Origin: Hysterangium stoloniferum
Lineage: Eukaryota > Basidiomycota > Agaricomycetes > Hysterangiales > Hysterangiaceae
Reading direction: 5' to 3'
Assembly: GCA_015178975.1 (NCBI GenBank)
Contig: WHVD01000021.1
Span: 248,001-312,000, forward strand
DNA: 64,000 nucleotides
Positions 8,931 to 21,014 of this stretch are shown here, in pieces (positions within the stretch are counted from its first letter, which is position 1; each line of letters opens with the position of its first letter). The notes under the pieces were generated by a model. It had not been told where the DNA came from. It ran no database searches and saw nothing but the letters and a program-made list of their open reading frames with translations. A program made the translations under genes and the position numbers.

Positions 8931-11487
8931 ACTTAGGGATCGCTCATATATTTAAATATTCCTACTGTGATAGGAAAACTGATATATTAGCAACGGAATT
9001 TATTTGCGTTTAAAATGTCGAATTACCAAGGGTATCTTGCAATCTCGCAGCCACCACCCCGCTCGTCACTAGATAAGTGCGTTTGCCTAGTGCTAAGGAA
9101 AAGGATGTCTAGAGGTTACATATCGTTTAATTATGGAATATCCCTGTAGGTATAACACAAAGGTCTACGCGACAAACTCTCTTTGTAAAGTGCGTATAAT
9201 TATCTCAGGGTGCATAATCTACTCAGGTCCCATCAATGATCGATATCCATTTCAGGGGTCGGGCTGGGCCACGGCTTGAGGACTCGCTTCACAGGCTGTC
9301 AATAGAATGCATACGGATACAGGGTTCCCGACTAAAGGTAACACTGACCTTCCATTCCGTTGGGTGCAACCTAAAGAATGGTAGTCTTTCATTTACGAGT
9401 ATCATAATCAAACCCACCATCACCGTCCTGGTTTACTGGAATCTTCGTTGTTCCAAAAATTTCGACTTTATGTAATCCGTTCTCACCAGGGATATGGGCC
9501 TGGGCGGTAGATGCCATTTATATGATGAAACTAGGGTGGGCTGACGGTGGCGTGGGAATACTAGTTATGTTGTTCCCTCGGTGCGTCACTCAGGCTAGTG
9601 CAACTAGTCGATTAATACCCCACTAGGCACACCGAATTGTATTCGAACACAGACTAGCCTACTCGTGTTATCAAATTGTTACACTAGTAGATGGCCCTTT
9701 GCATATTTGAGTACCTGGTGTGGCCTGCATGAAAAACTTGACGAACATGAGGTCAAAGCCAACGATTGGATTCCAATCTGATAAATGATTTCTAGCGGAA
9801 TAAAGTTCAGTGATCTCAGATGTTAGTCAATCACCAATCAAAGCTCAAAGGTAAATCAAACCGGATCTCGCGGCACAAAAGATCAGTTTTGCTTGTTATT
9901 ACTTCCGCCAATTACTACTGAGACAATACCCCAAGCCGCACATTATGGAATATTCCTGTAGCGATGAATTTAGATAATTTATTATTAAGCGAAACTTATC
10001 ACTACGTTTTGAGTTGTTTTGTCTATTTGGACATGGACAGTGATCGTTTTTGTAATTGTACAAAATTTCTTTTTCTGGTGATTTTGGTGCTGAGTAAATC
10101 CATAGGCGCATGCGAGCGCTTCAGTTATGAACGTGGTTCCTACCTGGACCACTCTCAAACTACGCATGAGGGCCTCCTAAACACTCTGATATATGAAATG
10201 AGGCACATGGTCTTTCAAGAGCCTAAAGTCTATCACTGTAAAGAGGTTGATCAGGTGGGTATGATACTATCCAATTATCTAATTACTTTGAATTAAGCTT
10301 TCGACAATGTACAATTATAGATATGAAGGGAGTTATTTCGGGACGTAAGTTACCTTTCCTAAAGATGCGAATACGAATATCATTGTTCAGGCAAAGCGGA
10401 GATACTAGTGACCGGACGGCAATTGTTAACCGCAAAAATAAGGTGGGTGATCGCGAGATTTGTTAACCTTTCGGTGGCGAGCTTGTGAATTAGCAGCCAA
10501 TTTGAGACGGCCCTATCGAAACATTCAGGAAATTATCCTTCCACTTGAAGCGGCTGGGCACAGCCAACGAATAGGCGGAGTATAGGGCCATTTTCAGTAT
10601 CAAACATTTGGTTGGGGCTTAAGGTTGCCTTTCATATGCAATAACATGGCATGTTTATTGCGCACCTGGAGCAGAGCCACGACTGGAGCGACTCCGACTG
10701 CGGAGTTATCCCGCATGTAGAGTATCAGGATCCCCTAATTTCCAAAAAAGTTCAACTGTTACCGTCATGTGCTTAGACGAAGCACGCCAAGGATTTATGC
10801 AAAAATGATATCACACACAAAATAGAAGCGGTGTACCAATAGTCAAACGTGCGTTTGATATGGCACTGCTTGATAAGATCTGGGTCATTGTCCAAATTCT
10901 CGGTTATCCCCAAAAGTCAATAAAATTTGGAAGTGATTAACCACACTTCTGGTAAAAGGGAAGGTTTTTGTTAACACAGCGTATTTCTTAAGACTAACTA
11001 AATTATATGCGTGGCGTAGAGCCCAGAACCATCCAATTTGGAACTATAAATGGATTTTTACTCTACATTCCATGCTCAGTTCCCACAAGTGATTAATAAT
11101 ATCGGGCGTACAGTAACAGAGGCAACTTAATCATATTACTCAAACTGTCCCCCCCTGCATCTTTGTTATTATCAACTTAATCTTATGCGGCAGAAACTCA
11201 TTACACCATAGAGTGGAGCGATGTCACATGTTGAGGTGTTCCTTTATGCTGGCGATGGCTAATCACGTTTCGTATATTTTATTTGATCTTACTTATAGGG
11301 GGGCTGAACTCTTGCTTACGAATACTTCTTTTTAGTTAGCTAGGGTCACCAGATGCAGTCTAGGCATCTTTATCCGGAACTGACTTAGTCGAACGAATTG
11401 GAACGTATCCTATGCGCTGAGAAAATATTTGGCAGCCTAACTATATAAATGAGGGGAGTGTTTCACTTTCAATTACTTCACTGAAAT
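8931..11487. other. Upstream region of laccase 1 (duplicated DNA)
   Basis: There is no intact gene in these 2.5 kb. From about 9087 on, the sequence is shared with the regions before laccase 2 and 3, with many small indels that break every open frame, so it is non-coding or long decayed. Conserved islands include TTTAATTATGGAATA, a block at 9228-9470, and blocks at 10000-10300 and 10370-10500. The last 50 bp carry the TATA box. Confidence 0.6.
11442..11448 (+). promoter_or_regulatory. TATA box of laccase 1
   Basis: TATATAA sits 46 bp before the start codon, inside a context kept in all three units (ATATTTGGCAG ... TATATAAATGA). Confidence 0.6.
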
Positions 11488-14107
11488 ATGGCTCGATTCC
11501 ATCTTCTCTTCGCCTTTAGTACTTTACTCTTTTGGAAAGCTGATATCGTGATATCCGCAGATGTCAATTATCAGTTCAATATAATCAACGGCAATGTTGC
11601 ACCTGATGGATTCACTCGCAATGCTATCCTGGTAAACAATCAATTCCCTGGAACATTGATTCAGGCCAATAAAGACGACACGCTGCATATCAATGTTAGC
11701 GTGCAGCTCGATAATCCAAATATGCGTCGGTCAACTTCCATTCATGTACGTTATACCATATTTATCAAACCCCATGTAACTTACTCCCTTATTAGTGGCA
11801 CGGATTGGTATTGTATTTTAAAATATAATTAGCCTTGTTATTTATTTAGATGATTAGTTCCAACATAGAACAGCATCTGAGGGTAGGTCTTGTCATCATT
11901 ACGCCACCAATTACTCAATGGTTGCAACATACTGCGCTCACAGATGGACCTGCCATGGTATGAATTGAAAACTCCTCACAAAAAGCCTCACCTTTACCAT
12001 TCCACCGTAAAGGTTACCCAATGCCCTATCGCACCCGGTCATTCTTACACTTATGACATCCCGCTCAATGGCCAATCAGGCACCTTCTGTAACTCAGCCT
12101 TTGTTGTTGTAAACTATTGGATATATGGTAATCAAAATTTATGCAGGGTATCACAGTCATCTGTCTACACAGTACGTAGACGGTTTGCGTGGGCCCCTGG
12201 TCATATACGGTACGCCATATGCTCACAGACTGAATTTTCTTGAGATTGACAAAGATATCCATCGGAAGATAATAATGACCCAAATATTGGACTTTACGAC
12301 GTGGACGATGCAACGACTGTACGCATTGCCAGCAGTAACCTTGGTATGACTACAAATCTTACCCTTTACAAAGGTCATCACTCTGGCCGATTGGTATCAC
12401 GGATTTGCGCCCGCCTTGCAAGCCAACTTTTTCTCGCCTGACAATGGAGGCGGTCACGAGCCCGTTCCCGACTCCGGTGTCATCAACGGCCTGGGGCGAT
12501 TTAAGGATGGTCCCACGAACGTGCCTCGTGCGGTTGTTAATGTCATCTCCGGCAAGCGCTACCGCCTCAGAGTCATCAACATATCTGCCTTTGCCCAGTT
12601 CCGTTTTTCAATTGAAGGTCATAGGATGACGATTATTGAAGCTGATGGGATTCCACACGAACCCCTGACGGTTGATTCCTTTGATATTTATGTCGCACAA
12701 CGGTGAGCTGGTCACGGTGATTTTCATGCTATACATTGCATTTATGATCGATCTACTTCAGTTACTCAGTAGTAGTGAGTAGGTCAGTATTCGCGATCAC
12801 CTCTTTCTTACAATATTTCGCCACAAAGATCACCGCAAATCAACCTGTTGCTAACTACTGGATCCGTTCACCAATGACTGTATCAGGTGAAAGTGACAAC
12901 CCCAACCGTGAGTACCTATCCCATGTATTGTGCTTCTTGGGTCTTATATGCACCTATTATTATCAGTTGACGCGGAAGATATTTTCGCCGTTCTACATTA
13001 TGCGGGCGCACCTAATGGGGATCCTACCACTCAAGCGGATTCTGGCGGAGGCGGAGTACTATTGAGTGAAAACAACCTTCACGTAGGGTCTATATATATC
13101 ATAATATTAATCCTTACACTGCCACTGACCTTTCTAGGCAATTGGACTCCCAGTTCCCGGAGGTAGCGGTCCTGCTGACCGCACCATCGACCTTGATTTT
13201 ACCAAGTCTACGGATTCTAATGGCGCTGTGGAGGTTTGAACGTCCTTTGTAACCCAATATAAACTTATGCATGCATTTATAGTGGACTATTAATGGAATC
13301 CAATACCTACCTCCTGATCTTCCAACGCTGCTTAACATTATAGCAAACAACTTCACATTTGAATCTAACTTCACCAGACCGGAACATACCTTTGTGCTGA
13401 ACAGAAATAACGTCATCGATGTCACCATCCATGGGAGTCTGAACGGTATCACCCATCCCTTGTAAGAAAATATGCCCACTCCCTTGCATTTTCTCTTACC
13501 TGGCATTGAAACACCAGCCATCTTCACGGACATGCATTCCATGTCATCCAGTCTAGTGACGGAGGAGGTGATGATTTGATAACAGAAATATATTCAACAA
13601 ATACTAATACGTTTGTTCTCAAGGCGAAAATTTTGTGAATCCACCAGGTAAAAAGGATGAAAGACACCGAGTAAACCGCTCACAATCGTTATTTAACTGT
13701 TAGTTCGTGATGTCCTCGGTGTCGGGGGCAGCGGGGTCAAGATTCGATTCGAGACTGACAATCCTGGACCGTGGTTCCTGTATGTTGAGGCCTCTTAGTC
13801 TTTATTGTTTCAGTTGTAACTAACACCATGGTAGTCACTGCCATATTGACTGGCACCTGGAAGCGTAAGTTTGTGGCATATATATTTGATGTATATTCAC
13901 ATATTCTCAACCACAAATATATAGTGGTTTGGCTGTGGTATTCGCTGAAGCGCCCCAAGATCAACGCAGTGGTCCCGACTCAGAAATCATCAAGAACACT
14001 TGGCTGAATTTGTGTCCGGTACGCAGCCATTTCTTGCTATAAATTTGACCGTGACAATCAATGCTTTGCCCTAGATTTACAAAGCCCTCCCTCCCGACGA
14101 GCAGTAG
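11488..14107 (+). CDS. Laccase (multicopper oxidase), copy 1
   Basis: A secreted copper enzyme that oxidises phenols and reduces oxygen to water. The hand-spliced model has 19 exons: 11488-11745, 11796-11807, 11858-11882, 11944-11957, 12013-12088, 12147-12209, 12269-12318, 12374-12702, 12762-12768, 12829-12907, 12967-13082, 13138-13233, 13283-13461, 13518-13567, 13624-13647, 13704-13779, 13835-13864, 13925-14018, 14075-14107. These total 1611 nt, a 536-aa frame, normal for fungal laccases. It has a signal peptide (about 23 residues, ending VISA) and all four copper signatures: IHWHG, WYHSH, HPFHLHGHAF and HCHIDWHLEAGL. The residue after the last motif (Leu) suggests a type-1 copper site of medium to high potential. 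Three exons are tiny (12, 14 and 7 nt). It is the most divergent of the three copies. Confidence 0.92.
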
Positions 14108-14379
14108 ATTCGGATGGTGTATGTAACGCGGTCCCCTGTGTCTCTCCTGATTTTGTATGAGAAAAAACCAATAATAATCGTGATTTGGATACCGTTTTTG
14201 TAGTTATAGCTGCATTAGTAAGCTAGAACATAGTAAGGGGTAACTGTATAGTTGCGTATTTAATTGTATGCAAGGGTGAGACCTGTGGGGGACAAGCCAC
14301 CACAATTTTACTCTCCATCAATAATTCATCAGGACCTATGATTTAACTCAGAGAAACTATTGTAAAATGATTAAATCTT

Positions 14380-14734
14380 ATCAATTATTTAAAAATTACA
14401 TATACTTTCTTGAATCCATTCCCTCATCTTTGTTATTTGAAAATTTACATAAATACCAGAGAATATAAGTCTTAAAGATATCTTTCATGATGTTCCTTGT
14501 ATTCAAAAGGGATTGGATGAGAACAAGGGGCAAAAACAATTGCATGAGCTGCAGCACACTGATCACTCTGACAACAAGCCTCTCAACTGTGAAGAAGTTG
14601 CTGACAACAAAGCTGGCTATTCAGTGTCATATAAAGCCACAGAGAACCGGTTGATCAAAGTGTTGAGGAAGTGCAAGACATGTGTTTCACAAAACCAATT
14701 ATGCATGATCAACAAGCATGGAAAATGCAGTTTA
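14380..14734 (+). pseudogene. Fragment of a mobile, zinc-finger-like ORF (copy 1)
   Basis: An open stretch encodes FHDVPCIQKGLDEN and later KCKTCVSQNQLCMINKHGKC, a cysteine pattern (C-x2-C-x6-C-x7-C) like a zinc cluster. A second, longer copy lies at 19920-21014. This copy is cut off at 14734, exactly where the duplicated upstream sequence of laccase 2 begins (TTTAATTATGG). I do not know the family; its presence beside two laccase units and in a dispersed repeat suggests a mobile element gene. Confidence 0.5.
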
Positions 14735-16952
14735 ATTATGGAATATCCGTGTGTAAGTATAACACAAAGGTCTACGCACCAGACTATCTTTGTGGAGTGC
14801 GTATAATCATCTCAGGTTAGGTCCCATCAATGATCGCTATCCATTTCGCGGTCGGGCATGGCCAAGGTTTGAGAACTCGCTTCACAGGGTGTCAATGGTA
14901 CAGGGTTCCCAACTAAAGGTAACACTGACTCTCCATTCCGTTGGGTACAACCTACAGAATGGTAATCTTTCACTTACGATCATAATCAAACCCGTCATCA
15001 GCGTCCTGGTTTACTGGAAATCTTCGTCGTTCCAAAACTTCGACTTTAATCGTTTCCCACCCGTAGCCTGAAATATGCAGGCGTGGGCTGTAGATACCAT
15101 TTATTTGATAAAGCTACGGCTAGGCTGAGTGTGGCGTGGGGATACCAGTTGTCAGTCACTCAGGTTAGTGTAATTAGTCGATTAATACCCACAACGAATT
15201 GTATTCGAACACAGATTGGCCTACTGGTGTCATCAAATTGTCACACCAATAGATGGTCCTTTGCATCTTTTGATCACATGGTTTGGCGTATATCAAATAC
15301 TTGGCGAATAGGAGTCAAAACGAACGATTGGTTTCCCATCTGATAAGCGATCTCCAATGGAACCACGACAACAACACTCAGCAATGCCAGATTTTGGCCA
15401 ATTATCATTGAAAGAATATCAAAGGTGTATCGTAAACTTCAAGCGGATTTTGCATGTCGTTACTTCAGCCAATTACTGTTGAGACATTTTAAAGATGAGT
15501 CCCGCCAAGCCACACATTTACAGCATGGAATATTCCTGAAGCAAGGAATGTAGATGATTCACTGCTAAGCGAGGATTATCACCATGTTCTGTCTATTTGG
15601 ACATGGGCTGTTGATCGTTTGTAATTGCACAGAATTTCATTTTCTGGTGATTCTGGTGCTGAGGGATGAATCCATAGGCACATGGAGCACTTCAGTTACA
15701 TCCCTAGTTCCTTCCAACAAGTTTCTGTCACAATGCGCATGGGGCTTCCTAAGCACTCTGATATAGAATGGGTAGCATTGTCCACCAAGAGCCAAAAGTC
15801 TATCACTGTAAAGCGGTTGATCAGGTGGGTGTGATGGTATCCAATTGTCTAATTACTTTAAATTAAGCTTTCGATAATGTACAATTCTAGATATGAAGTA
15901 AATTCTTTTGGGACGTGCGTTACCTGGCGTGAAGACCGGAACACGAATATCATTGTTCAGGCGAAGCGGACATACACAAACGGCAGCTGTCAACGGCAAA
16001 ATAAGATGAGCGATCGCGAGATTTTTCAACCTTTCGGTGGCGAACTTGTGAATAAAAAGCCAGTTTGAGACGGCCATATCGAAGCATACCAGAAATTACC
16101 CTCCCATTTGAAGCGGCTAGGCACAGCCTACGAATAAGGTGAAGTATACAGCCGCCAGCGATGTGTGGCTGTGTTTCATATCAAAACGTCGTTGTTTAAG
16201 GTTGTATTTCATGTGCAATAACTGCGCATCTGGAGCAAAGCCACGGACGGCTCCGAGTGGTCGGAGTTATCCCGCATGAGTATCAGGGTTATAAAAAGCT
16301 AGCGTCATGTACTTAAATAAAGCACCAAGCATTGATGCAAAAATGATGTGGCGCACCAAATAGAAGCGGTGTATCAGTAATCAAACGTGCGTTTGATAGA
16401 TGGCGCTACTTAGTAAAACTGGGCTGGACCAAATTCTCGGTTATCAGATCCAAAAGTAATCGACCATACTTCTGGTGAAAAGGGAGAGTTTTTTTACTAT
16501 AGCACATATGTTTATCAACTAATATTATGCGCGGCGTACATGTGCTCAGTAACTCAGTTCTCGCAAGTGACTAATAATATTGGTTGTACAGGAACAGCGG
16601 CAATATGATCATATTACTTAACCTGTACGACCTCTTTATTGTTGTCAAGCTAACCTTATGCAGGCAGAAACTCATTACATAATAGACCAGCACGATGTCA
16701 TATACACTGCTTTTTTGCCACCTTAACGAGTCTTCTACGCTGGCGAGGATCAATCGCGTTTCATATGTTTTTCATTGGCTTTTGCTTATATGGAGGCGAA
16801 GCCTTGCTCACTAAGACGTCAATGAGGTACGGTTACCAGACGTAGTCTACGCGATTTTATCCGCCCTGACGTGAGACCCGTACTCGAACGAATTGAGACG
16901 TATCCTATACGCTGAAACATATTTGGCAGTCAAAGTACCGATTGTCTAAATG

Positions 16953-16959
16953 TATATAA
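16953..16959 (+). promoter_or_regulatory. TATA box of laccase 2
   Basis: TATATAA lies 57 bp before the start codon, at the equivalent place to the other two copies. Confidence 0.6.
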
Positions 16960-17009
16960 ATGACTAGTTCGACTCATCATCTAAACAACTTCAGTTTCAC
17001 TCCCGAAAC

Positions 17010-19624
17010 ATGGCTCACTTCCTCTTTCTCTACGCCTTTGCTTCTTTGATATTTTGGAATGCTGATATCGTGATATCCGCAGATGTCAATTATCAGTTCA
17101 ATATAATCAACAGCAATGTTGCACCTGATGGATTCACTCGCAATGCCATCCTGGTAAACAATCAATTCCCTGGAACATTGATTCAGGCAAATAAAGACGA
17201 CACGCTGCATATCAATGTTAGCGTGCAGCTCGATAATCCAAATATGCGTCGGTCAACTTCCATTCATGTATGCTATGCCATCATTATTAAAAACCGTGTA
17301 ACTTACTCTCTTATTAGTGGCACGGATTGGTATTATATTTTAAAAGATAATTAACCTTGTTATTTATTTGAATGATTAGTTCCAACACAGAACAGCCTCT
17401 GAGGGTAGGTCTTGTCCTCATTACGCCACCAATTACTCAATAGTTGCAACATACTGCGTTCACAGATGGACCTGCCATGGTATGAATTGAAACCTCCTCA
17501 CAAAAAGCCTCTCCTTGACCATTCCATCGTAAAGGTTAACCAATGCCCTATCGCACCCGGTCATTCTTACACTTATGACATCCCGCTCAATGGCCAATCA
17601 GGCACCTTCTGTAACTAAGCCTTTGTTGTTGTAAACTATTGGATATATGGTAATCAAAATTTATGCAGGGTATCACAGTCATCTGTCTACACAGTACGTA
17701 GACGGTTTGCGTGGGCCCCTGGTCATATACGGTACGTCATATGCTCACGAACTGCATTTTCATGGGATCGACAAAGATATTGATCGGAAGATAATAATGA
17801 CCCGAATATTGGACTTTACGACGTGGACGATGCAACGACTGTACGCATTGCTTAGTCTTGGTATGACTACAAATCTTACCTTTTTACAAAGGTCATCACT
17901 CTGGCCGATTGGTATCACGGCTTTGCTCCCGCCTTGCAAGCCAACTATTTCTCGCCTGACAATGGAGGCGGTCAGGAGCCTGTTCCCGACTCCGGTGTCA
18001 TTAATGGCCTGGGGCGGTTTAATGGTGGCCCCACGAACGTCCCTCGTGCCGTTGTTAATGTCATCTCCGGCAAGCGCTACCGCCTCAGAGTCATTAACAT
18101 ATCTGGCTTCGCCCAGTTCCGTTTTTCAATTGAAGGTCACAGCATGACGATTATTGAAGCTGATGGGATTCCACACGAACCCCTAACGGTTGGTTCCTTT
18201 AATATTTATGTCGCACAACGGTGAGCTGGTCACGGTGATTTTCATGCTATACATTGCATTGATGATCGATCCACTTCAGTTACTCAGTGGTAGTGAGTAG
18301 GTCAATATTCGCGATTACCAATTTCTTATAATATTTCACCACAAAGATCACCGCAAATCAACCTGTTGCTAACTACTGGATCCGTGCACCAATGACTGTA
18401 TCAGGTGCAAGTGACAACCCCAACCGTGAGTCCCTATCCCATGTATTGTGCTTCTTTTGTTTTATATGCACCTATGATTATCAGTTGACCCGGAAGACAT
18501 TTTCGCCGTTCTACATTATGCGGGCGCACCTAATGGGGATCCTACCACTGAGGCTAATGTTAGCCCAGACGGAGTATTATTGAGTGAAAATAACCTTCAC
18601 GTAGGCTCCATACATACCGTATTGTTAATCGTTACCCTGCCACTGACCTTTCCAGGCAATTGGACTCCCAGTTCCCGGAGGTAGCGGTCCTGCTGACCGC
18701 ACCATCGACCTTGATTTTACCAAGTCTACGGATTCTAATGGCGCTGTGGAGGTTTGAACGTCCTTTGTAACCCAATATAAACTTATGCATGCATTTATAG
18801 TGGACTATCAACGGAATCCAATACCTACCCCCTGATCTTCCAACGCTGCTTAACATTATAGCAAACAACTTCACATTTGAATCTAACTTCACCAGACCGG
18901 AACATACCTTTGTGCTGAACAGAAATAACGTCATCGATGTCACCATCCATGGGAGTCTGAACGGTATCACCCATCCTTTGTAAGAAAATATGCACACCTT
19001 CTTCTTGCATCTTCTCTTACCTGGCATTGAAACACAGCCATCTTCACGGGCATGCATTCCATGTCATCCAGTCTAGTGACGGAGGAGGTGATGATCTAAT
19101 AGCAGAAATATATATATCCAAAAAATACTAATACGTTTGTTCTCAAGACGAAAACTTTGTGAATCCACCAGGTAAAAAGGATGAAAAGACACCGAGTAAA
19201 CCGCTGACAGTCGTTATTTAACGTTTAGTTCGTGATGTCCTTGGTGTCGGGGGCGGCGGGGTCAAGATTCGATTCGAGACTGACAATCCTGGACCGTGGT
19301 TCCTGTATGTTAAGGCCTCTTAGTCTTTATTGTTTCAGTTGTAACTAACACCATGGTAGTCACTGCCATATTGACTGGCACCTGGAAGCGTAAGTTTGTG
19401 GCATATATATTTGATGTAGATTCTCAACTGCGGATATATAGTGGTCTGGCTGTGGTATTCGCTGAAGCGCCCCAAGATCAACGCAGCGGTCCCGACGCAG
19501 AAATTATCAAGAACACTTGGCTGGACTTGTGTCCGGTATGCAGCCATTTCTTGCTATGGTTTTGACCGTGACAATGAATACTTTCCCCTAGATTTACAAC
19601 GCTCTCCCTCCTGACCAGCAGTAG
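17010..19624 (+). CDS. Laccase (multicopper oxidase), copy 2
   Basis: Same exon plan as copy 1: first exon 17010-17267, micro-exons for WHGL, for DGPAM and for the 7-nt RYS link, last exon ending ALPPDQQ and TAG at 19622-19624. The copper motifs HWHG, WYHSH, HLHGHAF and HCHIDWH are all kept, and every splice site I compared keeps GT and AG, so the gene looks intact. The signal peptide differs from copy 1 (MAHFLFLYAFASLIFWNA). Coding changes are few, for example VTQCP to VNQCP, and TVDSF to TVGSF in the FNIYVAQR region. It is very close to copy 3 even in introns, which points to a recent duplication or gene conversion. The expected product is about 535 aa and secreted. Confidence 0.9.
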
Positions 19625-19919
19625 ATTCGGATGGTGTATATCACGCGGTCTCGATTTCCTATATCTCTCCTGATTTTGTATGAGAAAAAACCAATAATCG
19701 TTATTTGAATAGTTCTCAGTGCCGTTTCTGTTGAAGTTATCGCTGCATTAGTAAGCTGGAACATAGTAAGGGGCAACTGTATAGTTGCGTATTCAATTGT
19801 ATGCAAGGGTGAGACCCGTGGAGGACAAGGCACCACAACTTTACTCTCCATTAATAATTCATCAGGACATATGATTTAACTTAGAGAAGCTATTGTAAAA
19901 TGATTGACTCTTATTCATT

Positions 19920-21014
19920 TAAAAATTACATATACTTCCTTGAATCCATTCCCTCATCTTTGTTATTTGAAAAGTCACACAAAAACCAGAGAATACATCC
20001 CATCCAAAAGATTAAGTCAAAACCCAAATAATCTTGCTTAACCATGACCTTTTTGCATATTTTAAAAGAGAATACAAGTCTTAAAGATATCTTTGATGAT
20101 GTTCCTTGTATTCAAAAGGGGTTGGATGAGAACAACAGGCAAAACACTTGCATGAGCTGCAGCACACTGATCACTCTGACAACAAGCCTCTCAACTGTGA
20201 AGAAGTTGCTGACAACAAAGCTGGCTATTCAGTGTAATATAAAGCCACATAGAACCAGTTGATCAAAGTGTTGAAGAATTGCAAGACATGTGTTTCACAA
20301 ACCCAATTATGCATGACCAACAAACATGGAAAATGCCATATTTTATTATCTCGATTTCATGCTTGAAAAAGTGCAATGGTAGGAAAGGTTTCAATAATAG
20401 TATTTCCAGCTAAAACCACTCCTTTTAGATCAAATGCCTCCACAGGCAACATTGAGAAGCCCCCTCACATGGAGATTTTCTCTGAATTTCATCATGATCT
20501 CAGTAAAAAGCCTAATCTTGTCTGGCAGAGTGGAATCTGTAAGTAGGAGACAACAATGTTGTGCCTACACCTGTGATGCCTGGTGCAATGCAGCTCCCTT
20601 CCAACCTCCTCAAGATTGGATTTGTAGCTCTTCCTCAAGCCGGAGCAGAAGCCAGTCTCAAAAGTGAGAACATTCTCCGGGGATATCCAGTGCACCTGAG
20701 AATGGTGACAGTCCATTCCCGACTGTAGAAGAATGGCTGGCTGCCCTCAAAGAATCAGTAACTATATGCTCTAGCAGCTGGGATGCATTGGAGAAGAAGT
20801 CTGACATCAGGAAAGTGGGAAGATCAGTAAGGATGCCATCTATATTGTCTAGAGCCATCTAGGAGAGCTAGCTAACTCGGCTAGACTCGGCTAGACACCC
20901 TACTCTCGCGAGATCCCTATTTACTAGTCGGTATAGAAGCTTACTATAGATCTGGGGAGTCTAGGAAGGCTAGGGAGTCTAGATAGTGGGTGTAGACATT
21001 CCCAAATCCCTGAT
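19920..21014 (+). pseudogene. Mobile, zinc-finger-like ORF with repeat tail (copy 2)
   Basis: It begins like 14380-14734 and continues further. After the cysteine cluster (CKTCVSQTQLCMTNKHGKC) and a further CLKKCNGRKGF motif in a shifted frame, an open stretch encodes GDNNVVPTPVMPGAMQLPSN and then RLEEWLAALKESVTICSSSW. This stretch runs without a break into the dispersed repeat shared with 5969-6380. Several frameshifts and stops make it non-functional. The repeat copies and the protein-like character suggest a decayed transposon gene; the family is unknown to me. Confidence 0.5.
20805..21014 (+). repeat. Dispersed repeat copy B (uninterrupted)
   Basis: Partner of 5969-6380. Here the CTAG-rich part GGGAGTCTAGGAAGGCTAGG is followed directly by AGATAGTGGGTGTAGACATT, so this copy shows the site before the mini-insertion 6147-6324. 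Confidence 0.8.

Larger units (their letters stand above)
9087..14280 (+). repeat. Laccase segmental duplication, unit 1
   Basis: First of three tandem units of about 5 kb. It includes about 2.4 kb of upstream DNA, the laccase gene and about 170 bp downstream. Unit 1 is the most diverged: units 2 and 3 are much closer to each other, introns included. Ends are approximate and were set by eye. Confidence 0.85.
14108..17009. other. Spacer between laccase 1 and 2
   Basis: About 170 bp of laccase downstream DNA, then the decayed zinc-finger-like segment (14380-14734), then the duplicated upstream region of laccase 2 (from 14735). I find no intact gene; the open frames at 14790-15071 and 15584-15766 are not preserved in the other units without indels. 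Confidence 0.55.
14735..20340 (+). repeat. Laccase segmental duplication, unit 2
   Basis: Second tandem unit: upstream DNA, laccase 2 and downstream DNA. The 3' side runs into a copy of the zinc-finger-like segment found after unit 1, so that segment may be part of the duplicated block. Limits are approximate. Confidence 0.85.

Noticed and set aside
13114..13542. Minus-strand frames repeated in all three laccase units (also 18632-19057 and 25584-26231)
   Set aside because: They are conserved only because the laccase exons on the other strand are; no independent support.
14790..15071. Open frame of 93 codons upstream of laccase 2, with partial partners at 9236 and 21687
   Set aside because: The three versions differ by frame-changing indels and different ends, so protein coding is not supported.
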